Source: an uncultured Eubacteriales bacterium
Lineage (GTDB): Bacteria > Bacillota > Clostridia > Christensenellales > UMGS416
DNA length: 64,000 bases
Assembly (NCBI GenBank): GCA_900542005.1
Contig: UQLW01000002.1
Coordinates: 62,001 to 126,000, forward strand
Direction of reading: 5' to 3'
In this document: one piece after another, positions 34,910-43,272 of the stretch
Layout: each line of letters begins with the position of its first letter
Position numbering within the stretch: the first letter of the stretch is position 1
Notes under the pieces: model-generated
Databases searched by the model: none
What the model was told of the DNA's origin: nothing
The model's input: only the letters and a program-made list of their open reading frames with translations
Translations under genes and position numbers: made by a program

Positions 34910-35857
34910 TTAATCTTCCAGAGCCAGCCGGCCCAGCCCTCTTTGCCGCAGGTACTCCTTCGCCTGCAGCTTCACATCGTCATCCAGGGCGCTGGTATCC
35001 TTCAGGCCCTGCATAAAGCGCTGGGTATACTCAAAGGGGAATACGCTGCGCACAGCGCTTTCGGTCTGGGAATCCTCCACGCTGTCGTCGCTGAAGCGGG
35101 CAGATCCAAGCTGCCAGATATCGCCGTCCACCCAGTCATACACCAGCTTCAGGGCCGTATGGCCCTGCCGCACGGCGGCAAACGACGTCTCCGTCAGTGT
35201 ATACAGCCCATAGCTCAGCTGCACATACACCGTTACCGTGTCCTTTCCCTTTTCCAGCCCAAACAGCTCCCATTGGCCGAAGTACCCGTCGGCATACCCA
35301 TACCGCTGCCGCAGCAGCGCCGGGATCTCGCGCTGCATACGCATCTCAAGCACCGCATCCGAATCCGTCTCCGGCTGATAGGTAAAGCGCCGGCTGGTAA
35401 AGGAGTGCTGCACGTTCCACAGGGCGCATTCCATGCCGTAATACACATATTCCGGCACCATCATCACCGCGCCGTCAGCCCGGGTGGCGTAGCGGCAGCC
35501 GTCGGACGCCACCATAATCTGGGCCAATACCGTGTCCTTATCGTCCAGGATCTCCACCTTCCGGTCGAAGCTGCACTGAGCCTCGTCGGTCAGCAGGTAG
35601 CCGTCGTCCTGGGCAGCCCAGAAAAGCTGGTTGGCCATCACCGGGTCGGGCACGTCGCCCACAGCCCCATCGCCCTCATAGATGCGCAGCCGCGTAGCCG
35701 GGCCGCTGAACTCGGGCACCGGCCGGGCCAACGAAGATGGCGAAACCTCCGGCACCCGGGTCGGCGCTTCATGATCCAGCAGCCGCGTCACATCAATGCC
35801 GCCGCAGCCGGAAAGCGCCAGGGCCATGCAGAGCAGCACCGGGAGAAGCCGCCGCAT
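34910..35857 (-). CDS. Predicted lipoprotein, unknown function
   Basis: The 315-residue protein starts MRRLLPVLLCMALALSGCGG, a lipoprotein signal with lipobox LSGC, followed by a Pro/Ser-rich linker. No family motif is recognised in the outside domain. It contains YVYYGMECALWNVQHSFTSR and a strand-rich middle with TVTVYVQLSYGLYTLTE. The start ATG shares its A with the nagA stop (TAATG), so I use 35857 and not the longer frame. Last gene of the run that begins at 42322. Confidence 0.72.
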   Translation of the reverse strand: MRRLLPVLLCMALALSGCGGIDVTRLLDHEAPTRVPEVSPSSLARPVPEFSGPATRLRIYEGDGAVGDVPDPVMANQLFWAAQDDGYLLTDEAQCSFDRKVEILDDKDTVLAQIMVASDGCRYATRADGAVMMVPEYVYYGMECALWNVQHSFTSRRFTYQPETDSDAVLEMRMQREIPALLRQRYGYADGYFGQWELFGLEKGKDTVTVYVQLSYGLYTLTETSFAAVRQGHTALKLVYDWVDGDIWQLGSARFSDDSVEDSQTESAVRSVFPFEYTQRFMQGLKDTSALDDDVKLQAKEYLRQRGLGRLALED

Positions 35858-36996
35858 TACTTCTGATACTTCAGCTCGCCGCCTACCCAGGTGGCGCATA
35901 CGGACAGTTCGTCATCCAGCAGCACCAGGTCAGCCTCATATCCGGGAGCGATGGTGCCGCGGACGTCGCCGCAGCCGGCCTCGCGGGCGGGCGTGGAGGT
36001 CACCATGGGCAGGATGGTCGTCAGCGGCAGGCCCACCTTCTTCACCATGTTGTATACAGCCTTGTTGAGGGTCAGCGTGGAGCCAGCCAGCGTGCCGTCG
36101 GCCAGGCGCGCAGCCCCGCCGCGCACAAAGACATCCTGGCCGCCCAGGGTGAAATCGCCGTCCTCCAGTCCCGCGGCCATCATGGCGTCGGTGATGAGGC
36201 AGATCCGGTCGGCGCCCTTCATCTTCACGGCCAGGCGGAGGATATCCGGATGCAGGTGGATCAGGTCGGCGATGAGCTCACAGGTGATGGATTCGTCCAC
36301 CAGCGCGGCGCCCAGCAGGCCAGGATCGCGATGGTGCAGGGGCTTCATGGCGTTAAACAGATGGGTCACATGGGTGAAGCCCGCCTCAAAGGCGTCCCGC
36401 GCCTGCTGCCAGTTGGCCGGCGTATGGGCGCAGGTCAGCACCACCTTGCCCTTCAGGTTCCTGGCGACCTCCAGCGCGCCCTCGCGGGTGGGGTCCATGG
36501 CCAGCACCTTGATGCATTCGGGATGGCCGCCGTTCATGGTTTCCCAGTTCTCCATCGACGGGGGCACCATGTACTCTTCCTCCTGGGCGCCCTTATAGAT
36601 CGGGTTCAGGTGGGGGCCCTCCATATAAAGGCCCAGGGCCTTGGCGCCCTCCTGGGGGATGCCGTTGGCAAAGCGGCGGGTGATGGAGCCCATCAGCTCC
36701 AGGGGCGCGGTCATCACCGTGGGCAAGAATCCCGTAACGCCATACTTGGGCAGGGCTGCGCTCATGGTCGAGATGGGCCGGTCAGAATCCTCCACGCAGT
36801 CCACCCGCAGCATGCCGTGCTGATGCAGGTCGATAAAGCCCGGAGAAAGGATTTTCCCCTGGGCGTCCACTGTTTCATCGGCGCACAGGTTTTCACCGAC
36901 GGCCGCGATTTTGCCGCCCTCCACCTTTACGTCCAGCTCCTTGAGCTCGCGCTCGGCCGTAAAGACCCGCGCGCCTTTGATTACGAAGCTTTTCAT
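35857..36996 (-). CDS. nagA: N-acetylglucosamine-6-phosphate deacetylase
   Basis: Deacetylates GlcNAc-6-P to glucosamine-6-P in amino-sugar recycling. Its 379 residues have the amidohydrolase metal motif PGFIDLHQHG (about residues 52-61), the conserved YMEGPHLNP segment, VTHLFNAMKPLHHRDPG and the catalytic aspartate in ITDAMMAAG. Start at the ATG 36994-36996 after AAGGAGG; it overlaps the cca stop as ATGA. NagB or a GlcNAc transporter is not present in this window. Confidence 0.95.
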   Translation of the reverse strand: MKSFVIKGARVFTAERELKELDVKVEGGKIAAVGENLCADETVDAQGKILSPGFIDLHQHGMLRVDCVEDSDRPISTMSAALPKYGVTGFLPTVMTAPLELMGSITRRFANGIPQEGAKALGLYMEGPHLNPIYKGAQEEEYMVPPSMENWETMNGGHPECIKVLAMDPTREGALEVARNLKGKVVLTCAHTPANWQQARDAFEAGFTHVTHLFNAMKPLHHRDPGLLGAALVDESITCELIADLIHLHPDILRLAVKMKGADRICLITDAMMAAGLEDGDFTLGGQDVFVRGGAARLADGTLAGSTLTLNKAVYNMVKKVGLPLTTILPMVTSTPAREAGCGDVRGTIAPGYEADLVLLDDELSVCATWVGGELKYQK

Positions 36997-38291
36997 GGGT
37001 TTTCCTCCTTGTCTTGCGCCCCGTCCCCTTCTTCCGGGCGGGCGTTGAGTTGTTGGATTGTATGGTAAAGCGCATCGGGCTCGTTGGGAACCCGCCGCTG
37101 TACAACCTGCTTCCACAGGGCCTGTTTCATCCTCCCTGTCCGGGGGCCGGGCGCCTCGCCCATGGCGCGGGCGATCTCTCCGCCCTTCAGGGCCAGTCCC
37201 TCGGGCGTAAAGGGTATGCCTTCTTCTTCCATCTCATCCAGCGCCCGCTGCCAGCGGGCGGCCATCTCCGCCCCTGCCCCGGCCGCTTGGTCGGCCTGGC
37301 GAAGGCTGACCCAATCCCCGGCCAAGGGCCGGCCCAGCCGAGCCAGGAACCAGCGGGCCTCCGCCTGGTCCTTGGCCTCATATCCGCGCAGCTGCGTCAG
37401 CCGCTCCACCCGGCGGGCCGCGGCCCGTCCATAGCCCAGCCGGAGGCAGGCGGCGCCCGCCTGCTCGCCCTTCACACCCCACATAAGGGCAGCCAGGCGC
37501 AGGCCCAGCTCCGGCGGCGTGCGGATGGCCGCCGCAATCCCCCGCTGCGCGCAGCCCGGCGCAAGCTCCGGCAGGATCCCTTCCAGCGCGCCCATCCGCT
37601 CCAGCAGCCTCAGCCCGGTTTGGGCCCCGCCCGCCTCCGACAACAGGATACGGGCCAGCTCCTGCCCGCAGCGCTCCGGCACAATGGCGCGCAGCGCGCC
37701 GGCCTGCTGGCATGCGCCCTGCCAGGTTGCACCCTCCACCGTGAAGCCAAGCTGGCAGGCAAACCGCGCCAGCCGCATCAGCCGCAGGCCATCCTCGGAA
37801 AAGACCTCTCCGCTGTCCCGCGTGGTGCGCAGCAGCCGCGCCTCAAGGTCGGCCAGGCCCGCACCCAGCGGATCCAGCACCTCGCCGTCGGTCAGCCGGG
37901 CATAGAGGGCGTTCACCGTAAAGTCGCGGCGCAGCGCGTCCTCCTCCAGGCTGGCCCCGCTCTCGACAAAAACCGGCCGGTGGCTGCCGTCCCGGCGGTA
38001 GCTCTCCCGGCGGAAGGCCGTATACTCGGCCGTCCGCCGCCCCCCCTCCCCAGGGAAGGAGAGGGTAAGCGCCGCCAGGCCGGCCGCCCTGGGCTGGGCC
38101 GTCAGGCAGGGATACCTCTGGCAGAGGGTTTCCACCTGCTCCGGCGCCGCGCCCGCCGCCACGTCCAGGTCATAAACCGCCCGTCCCAGCAGCCGGTCGC
38201 GCACAAAGCCGCCCACCGCATACAGCGTAACGCCCTGCGCGGCAAAGGCCCGGCCCAGCTGCTGCAGCTCCGGCTCCAGGGCCAGCTTCAT
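36993..38291 (-). CDS. cca: CCA tRNA nucleotidyltransferase / poly(A) polymerase family
   Basis: Adds or repairs the 3' CCA end of tRNAs. The 432 residues include the nucleotidyltransferase core YAVGGFVRDRLLGRAVYDLDVA with the GGxVRD and DxD metal motifs, the RRDFTVNALYARLTDGEVLDP-type segment, and the EDGLRLMRLARFACQLGF block. The C-terminal part is rich in Ala, Gly and Arg and lacks an obvious HD motif. Whether it adds CCA or only CC or A cannot be decided. It overlaps both neighbours by 4 bases. Confidence 0.93.
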   Translation of the reverse strand: MKLALEPELQQLGRAFAAQGVTLYAVGGFVRDRLLGRAVYDLDVAAGAAPEQVETLCQRYPCLTAQPRAAGLAALTLSFPGEGGRRTAEYTAFRRESYRRDGSHRPVFVESGASLEEDALRRDFTVNALYARLTDGEVLDPLGAGLADLEARLLRTTRDSGEVFSEDGLRLMRLARFACQLGFTVEGATWQGACQQAGALRAIVPERCGQELARILLSEAGGAQTGLRLLERMGALEGILPELAPGCAQRGIAAAIRTPPELGLRLAALMWGVKGEQAGAACLRLGYGRAAARRVERLTQLRGYEAKDQAEARWFLARLGRPLAGDWVSLRQADQAAGAGAEMAARWQRALDEMEEEGIPFTPEGLALKGGEIARAMGEAPGPRTGRMKQALWKQVVQRRVPNEPDALYHTIQQLNARPEEGDGAQDKEENP

Positions 38292-38476
38292 GGCCGGTCC
38301 CGGTATTTCTCCGGCGTCGGGATAAGCGCCAGCACAGCGATGGCGATAAAGGGGATCGACTTCACTACGCCGCTAACCGCCTCATTGGAAAACAGGCCCA
38401 TACGCCAATAGACGGCCACCGTCAGGATCAGCAGCAGGATCACAAGATACATGCGGTATTGGAAAAAGCTTCTCAT
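38288..38476 (-). CDS. Small two-helix membrane protein
   Basis: A 62-residue protein with two hydrophobic segments (YLVILLLILTVAVYWRMGLF and IPFIAIAVLALIPT) and a short basic C-terminus. No family recognised. The ATG overlap with cca (ATGA) and its position in a gapless operon suggest it is expressed, but its role is unknown. Confidence 0.6.
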   Translation of the reverse strand: MRSFFQYRMYLVILLLILTVAVYWRMGLFSNEAVSGVVKSIPFIAIAVLALIPTPEKYRDRP

Positions 38477-38514
38477 CCATTGTACTCCTTTACGGCCCCT
38501 TTGCCCAGGGGGGG

Positions 38515-39543
38515 CTAGGCTCCCTTCGGTCCGGGCCGCTTTTTAAACACCACGTCGCGCTGCACCCAGTAGCTGATGCAGTATACGCACACCTCGGCAA
38601 TGGGCTTGCATATCAGCACCGGAAGCGACAGCAGCCGGCTGAGCAGCTTCAGCAGCAGCACGTTCACCGCCAGCAGGGCCGCCACCAGCGCGTAATACCG
38701 CACCAAGGTCCCGATCCCCCGGCTTTCAGATTTGAAAACCATCTTCCGGTTGATCATATAGTTAAAGAAGGAGCTGATAATCCGCGCGCCGACGGTGCAG
38801 AAGGTAACGCTCTTGCTCACAAAAAGGTACAGGAGGGTAAACACGCCGTAATCAACCCCGAAGGAGGCCAAGGACGAGAGCAGAAAGCGCACCAGCGTCC
38901 ACACCATGGAAAACCAGTGGATAGGCTTGAGCAGCGGGCAGCCCACCGCATAGGGCGAAAGCTCCACCTGCTTAACCGGCATATTGTCTGCCCGGGCGTG
39001 GAACACCATGTTGAGCAAATAATCCTCGCCCTCTCCCGGGGCGACGGCCAGGCGCGGCATCAGGGCCGCGGGAGCCGCCCGCAGCGCAGGCCGCACATCC
39101 GACAGCCGGGTACCGTTGATCAGGGAGAACAGCCGCGCCGCCCAGCGCCGGTCCCGCGCCTGCCTTTTGGGCGTGTCGGCGGTTAGGGGCGCAATCCCCA
39201 GGGAAAGGGTCATGGGCGATTCCCGCATCGATTGAATCATCGGCTTGATCCACTCGAGGGGGAACGCATCCTCCGTCCCGGCAAGCAGGGCGCCGGGGCA
39301 GTCGGGCCAGCGCAGCAGGCAGGCGTTCAGCCCGCTTTTCATGCACCGGCCGATACCCAGCGGCACGCTGTGGCGCACCACATGGGCGCCGGCGCGCTCC
39401 AGCGCCCCGGCATCCCCGCCAAGCCCGTCCAATACCACGACCGGCTGCACCCGCTTGGCCAGGGCCCGTATCCAGGAGAGGGCGGGCAGCCCTTGCTGCG
39501 CGGCGAGGATCATTACCGGGCGGGTCTTCGGCTCATGCCCCAT
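38515..39543 (-). CDS. Divergent glycosyltransferase-2 domain fused to GtrA-like membrane domain
   Basis: A 342-residue protein. The N-terminal half resembles dolichol-phosphate-mannose-synthase-like GT2 enzymes: VPLGIGRCMKSGLNACL is the usual nucleotide-sugar loop. The expected DxD is replaced by AGTEDAFPLEWI, and the N-terminus is short, so activity is doubtful. The C-terminal half (about 210-335) is a GtrA-like four-helix domain (FLLSSLASFGVDYGVFTLLY, NYMINRKMVFKS, YWVQRDVVFKK), thought to flip lipid-linked sugars. Start at 39541-39543 after AAAGGAGGG. Likely linked to cell-envelope glycan decoration. Confidence 0.8.
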   Translation of the reverse strand: MGHEPKTRPVMILAAQQGLPALSWIRALAKRVQPVVVLDGLGGDAGALERAGAHVVRHSVPLGIGRCMKSGLNACLLRWPDCPGALLAGTEDAFPLEWIKPMIQSMRESPMTLSLGIAPLTADTPKRQARDRRWAARLFSLINGTRLSDVRPALRAAPAALMPRLAVAPGEGEDYLLNMVFHARADNMPVKQVELSPYAVGCPLLKPIHWFSMVWTLVRFLLSSLASFGVDYGVFTLLYLFVSKSVTFCTVGARIISSFFNYMINRKMVFKSESRGIGTLVRYYALVAALLAVNVLLLKLLSRLLSLPVLICKPIAEVCVYCISYWVQRDVVFKKRPGPKGA

Positions 39544-39559
39544 AGGCGCCCTCCTTTCG

Positions 39560-41323
39560 TTATCGTTTAGCCTCCGCCTGCTCCACAAAGCGGTCAATAT
39601 CCCGGGCAATGCTCTCCAGCGCGCTCCGCCAGAAGGCCTTATCCCGCACGTCGATCCCCATCAGCGCCGCCGTGCCGGCCACCGAATGGTTGCCCGTACC
39701 CTTGAGCAGCGCGTCGTACTGCGGCAGGAAGGCTTCGCCCTGCTGCTCATAGCGCGCATATACCCCCCGGCCAAACAGCAGCCCGAAGGCATAGGGGAAG
39801 TTATAGAAGTGGAGATCCGCCGAATAATAATGGCTCTTGCACTGCCACATATAGGGATGCAGGCTCTCGGGGTCCAGGCCGTCGCCATAGGCCGCCCGCT
39901 GGGCGTCCAGCATGGCCTGCTTCAGCTCCGCCACGCTGAGGCTGTGATCCGCCCGCCCCGCAAAGAGCGCCGTCTCAAAGAGATAGCGGCTGTAGATGTC
40001 GACAATGACCTGGGTGGCTTCCATGAGCTCGCTTTCCAGCAGGGTAAAGGCCGTATCGCCGTCCGCTTCCCGCAAGGCCGCCTGCGTTACCAGCGTCTCG
40101 TTAAAGATGGAGGCTGTTTCCGCCAGGGGCATGGGATAGCTTGTATTCAGCGCATCCTCGTCCTTGAGGCACGCGCCGTGGTAGCCATGGCCCAGCTCGT
40201 GGGCCAGCGTGCACACGCCGGAGAAGGAGCCGTCAAAGTTTGTCAGCACCCGGCTCTCGCCCAGGCTGTGGACAAAGGCGCAAAAGGCTCCCCCGCCCTT
40301 GCCCGGGGCGGGCATGGCGTCAATCCAGCGGTTTTGGAAGGCATGGTCGACAAATTCGCCCATTTTCTGAGAAAAACGCCCCAGGATATCCACCAGGTAT
40401 CGGTGCGCCTCGTCATAGCTGTAGGCGGCGGCTGCGCTCCCCACCGGCGCGAAAAGATCATAGAAGGGCAGGCCGTTCTTGTGGCCCAGCAGCTTGGCCT
40501 TTGCCTTCAGATACCGCCGGAAAGCCGGCAGGTACTGGGCGATGGATTCCATCATCGCGTCCAGGGTGGCGCGGTCCATCCGTGAAATGTCCAGCACCTC
40601 GTCCAGCACGCTGTCATAGCCCTTGAGCTTTGACAGCGTGATCGCCTCGCCCTTAATGGCGTTCAGCGCTGCCGCCATGGCGTTCTCATAGGCCGGATAG
40701 GCGGCCAGCTCAGCCTCATAGGCGCTTTTGCGTACCTTGGGATCGGGATCATAGGCCATCCCCCGCACCGTAGGCAGCGGCAGCCGCTGGCCCTTGTACT
40801 CCACCATCGCGGTACCGTCCAGCACATTGCGCAGCGCCTCCCAGGCCCGTCCGCCGGTCAGCTGCATCTCAAGCACCGGGCCCTCCAGCGCTTCCGGCAG
40901 CATGTGCCGGGCGCGGGCCGCCCGCTCCTTCAGCACAAAGCGGTATTCCCGCAGGGTTTCATCGCCGTCTATGATCGCGTCCAGCCCGTCTATCGACGCA
41001 AGCCGCCGGGCAAAGGCGTTCTCCAGCAGCGTCATGCTCATGCCCAGGGCGTTGATTTTGTCCTGGCAGGCCATAGCCTTTTCATGGGTGGCCTCCACCG
41101 CCAGGGTGAGGAATACATAATTGGCCGCCTTGTCGAAGCGCACGACCACCTCGCTCAGCCGCCGCAGCATTTCCCGCAGCCACGCGGCGGCCTCTATATA
41201 GGGCGCGCCGGCCAGCGCCGTCAGCGCTTCGCATTCCGCCTGCACCCACGCCATATCCTCCGCCAGCTGCGGGTCCTCAAAGCTCTCATAGATCGCCGCC
41301 AAATTCCAATGGGTATCAAGCAT
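39560..41323 (-). CDS. pepF: M3-family oligoendopeptidase F
   Basis: Cytosolic zinc metallopeptidase that degrades medium-sized peptides. The 587-residue protein has the HExxH motif in TLAHELGHGYHG (His375 to His379) and the downstream YPMPLAETASIFNETLV, which holds the third zinc ligand Glu. The C-terminal YNFPYAFGLLFGRGVYARYEQ is typical of the clostridial PepF subfamily. The gene starts 12 bases after the hydroxyacid dehydrogenase stop. No damage seen. Confidence 0.94.
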   Translation of the reverse strand: MLDTHWNLAAIYESFEDPQLAEDMAWVQAECEALTALAGAPYIEAAAWLREMLRRLSEVVVRFDKAANYVFLTLAVEATHEKAMACQDKINALGMSMTLLENAFARRLASIDGLDAIIDGDETLREYRFVLKERAARARHMLPEALEGPVLEMQLTGGRAWEALRNVLDGTAMVEYKGQRLPLPTVRGMAYDPDPKVRKSAYEAELAAYPAYENAMAAALNAIKGEAITLSKLKGYDSVLDEVLDISRMDRATLDAMMESIAQYLPAFRRYLKAKAKLLGHKNGLPFYDLFAPVGSAAAAYSYDEAHRYLVDILGRFSQKMGEFVDHAFQNRWIDAMPAPGKGGGAFCAFVHSLGESRVLTNFDGSFSGVCTLAHELGHGYHGACLKDEDALNTSYPMPLAETASIFNETLVTQAALREADGDTAFTLLESELMEATQVIVDIYSRYLFETALFAGRADHSLSVAELKQAMLDAQRAAYGDGLDPESLHPYMWQCKSHYYSADLHFYNFPYAFGLLFGRGVYARYEQQGEAFLPQYDALLKGTGNHSVAGTAALMGIDVRDKAFWRSALESIARDIDRFVEQAEAKR

Positions 41324-41335
41324 GGTGACGCCTCC

Positions 41336-42322
41336 TTACCGGCCTTCGCCGTAGATTTGCTGATTCACGCAGATATCCGGCCGCCGCCCTTCGGCCACCG
41401 CCCGGATGTTATCCGCCAGCATCATGCCCATGGCCAGGCGCGTCTTGCCGGTGGCCGAGCCCACATGCGGCAGGATGACGGCCTGATCCATCTGGCCCAG
41501 CTCCGGCTCATAGGCCGGCTCTTCTTCAAAGACATCCAGGCCCGCCGCAGCGATCCTGCCCTCCTTCAGCGCCTGAACCAGCGCCTTTTCATCGACAACC
41601 GGGCCGCGGGCCGTATTGACCAGCACCGCATTGGGCTTCATAAGGCCGAATTCCCGGGAACCGATCATGTGGCGGGTTTTATCCGTCAGTGGGACGTGCA
41701 GAGAAATAAAGTCTGACTGGGCCAGCAGCTCATCCAGCTCCACCCGGCGCGCGCCCAGCTCGCTCTCCAGCGCCTCGTTCACCCGGGGATGGGTATAGAG
41801 CACCTTCATATTGAAGCCGCGGCTCATCCTGGCAAAGGCCGTGCCGATGCGGCCCGCGCCCACCACGCCCAGCGTGGCGCCCGTCACCTGCTGGCCCAGC
41901 AGCAGCATGGGCGCCCAGCCGGAGAACTGTCCCGCCCGCATCAGCCGCTCCCCTTCGGGCACGCGGCGCGCCGCAGCGAACAGCAGCGCCCAGGCCACCT
42001 CGGCCGTAGCGTCGGTCAGCACGCCGGGGGTATTCACCACCGCGATGCCCCGGCGGCTTGCCTCCTCAAGGTCAATATTATTGAAGCCCACCGCATAGTT
42101 GGCGATTACCTTCAGCCCCGGCCCGGCCGCGTCCATCACCGCGCCGTCAATCTTCTCGCTGAGCATACACAGAAGCCCGTTGCAGCCTTTCACCGCCTCC
42201 AGCAGCTCTGCCCGGCTCAGCTGCCGGTCCTCCGGATTGACCCGCACCTGGCAGAAAGCGCGCAGCGCGTCCATAGCCTGGGGCGCGATGGCCCGCGTCA
42301 CATATACTTCAAAGGCACCCAT
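41336..42322 (-). CDS. D-isomer-specific 2-hydroxyacid dehydrogenase
   Basis: NAD(P)H-dependent reductase of 2-keto acids, closest in look to glyoxylate/hydroxypyruvate/ketogluconate reductases. The 328 residues contain the Rossmann motif LGVVGAGRIGTAFA, the catalytic Arg in NTARGPVVDE, Glu in AAGLDVFEEEP and His in LPHVGSAT. The early VIANYAVGFNNIDL segment fits the GhrB group. First gene of the long minus-strand run, with a promoter at 42374-42403. Confidence 0.92.
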   Translation of the reverse strand: MGAFEVYVTRAIAPQAMDALRAFCQVRVNPEDRQLSRAELLEAVKGCNGLLCMLSEKIDGAVMDAAGPGLKVIANYAVGFNNIDLEEASRRGIAVVNTPGVLTDATAEVAWALLFAAARRVPEGERLMRAGQFSGWAPMLLLGQQVTGATLGVVGAGRIGTAFARMSRGFNMKVLYTHPRVNEALESELGARRVELDELLAQSDFISLHVPLTDKTRHMIGSREFGLMKPNAVLVNTARGPVVDEKALVQALKEGRIAAAGLDVFEEEPAYEPELGQMDQAVILPHVGSATGKTRLAMGMMLADNIRAVAEGRRPDICVNQQIYGEGR

Positions 42323-42373
42323 TTGACGATTCCTTTCCTCCGGCCCCGGCCGGACAAGCTGTTTTCTTTGTCT

Positions 42374-42403
42374 ATCATACCACCTGAATCAGCATGAAAT
42401 CAA
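42374..42403 (-). promoter_or_regulatory. Promoter for the hydroxyacid dehydrogenase-pepF run
   Basis: Minus strand TTGATT (plus 42398-42403), 18-base spacer, TATGAT (plus 42374-42379), about 50 bases before the ATG. No internal terminator is seen down to 34907, so one long transcript is possible. Confidence 0.6.
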
Positions 42404-42495
42404 TGAAGGCGCCAGAAAAAGTGCCTTTGCGCCCGGCAGCCCTTCCGCATGCCGGGTAAATCTGCTACAATAAAACACCAAAGGAAGGATTCGAC

Positions 42496-43263
42496 ATGTC
42501 CAGCATTTTTCTGCTTTACGAGGGCCAGGCCCTGCCCATCCGCTACCGGCCCAACGCCCGCGCCCGGGGCCTGAAGCTCACCTGCTCCCTGGGCGGCGAC
42601 CTGCTGCTGACCGCCCCGCCCGGTACGCCCCAGCAGGCGCTGTACCGCTTTTTGGAGGCAAACCGCGACCGGATCGGCCGCCAGGTCATGGCCGCCCGCA
42701 GGCGGGCCGAGGCCCTGCCCCAGCCCGAGGAGGACGTCTTTATCTGGCTGGGCGAGCCGCTCCCTGTTGCCCGGCGGGCGGGAAGCCGCAGCCAGGCGCG
42801 GCTCAAGGACGGCCGCGTATCCCTTTCCCTGGCTCCGGGCGACTGGCCCCATGAGGCGCTGGAGCGGCTCCGCCAGCGGCTGTCGGCGCCCTTTCTCACC
42901 CAGCTGGCCCTCCAGCGGGCCGGGGAGCTTGGGCTGTCCCCTGTGACCGTCGCCGTGCGCCCCATGTTCAGCCGCTATGGCTCCTGCCAGCCCAGCGGCC
43001 GCCGCCTCTGCCTGAACAGCTACCTGACCCGCATGCCCCGGGAGGTTATCCTTGCCGTCATCGATCATGAGCTGTGCCACCTGAGCTTCCCGGGCCACGA
43101 CCAGGCCTTCTACGGGGCCCTTTATGGCCTTTGCCCGGAATATCCCCGCCATCACCAGCGGCTCAAGCGGGAGCTTTCCCCCTATCTTGCCAATATCCGC
43201 CTGAACCGCCGGGCCCGCCGGCCCCACCCCGCCCTGGCGGATTTTGACGGGCCGATCCTGTAA
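42496..43263 (+). CDS. YgjP-like M48 family metallopeptidase
   Basis: A 255-residue protein of the DUF45/YgjP group. The zinc site is intact: VIDHELCHLSFPGHD, with HExxH and a third His six residues after the second. The segment RYGSCQPSGRRLCLNSYL just before it is family-typical. YgjP-like genes often lie beside restriction or helicase genes, and here the next gene is a UvrD-like helicase 9 bases downstream. A TACAAT at 42466-42471 may be the -10 box. In vivo substrate unknown. Confidence 0.88.
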   Translation: MSSIFLLYEGQALPIRYRPNARARGLKLTCSLGGDLLLTAPPGTPQQALYRFLEANRDRIGRQVMAARRRAEALPQPEEDVFIWLGEPLPVARRAGSRSQARLKDGRVSLSLAPGDWPHEALERLRQRLSAPFLTQLALQRAGELGLSPVTVAVRPMFSRYGSCQPSGRRLCLNSYLTRMPREVILAVIDHELCHLSFPGHDQAFYGALYGLCPEYPRHHQRLKRELSPYLANIRLNRRARRPHPALADFDGPIL

Positions 43264-43272
43264 GGAGCCTTT

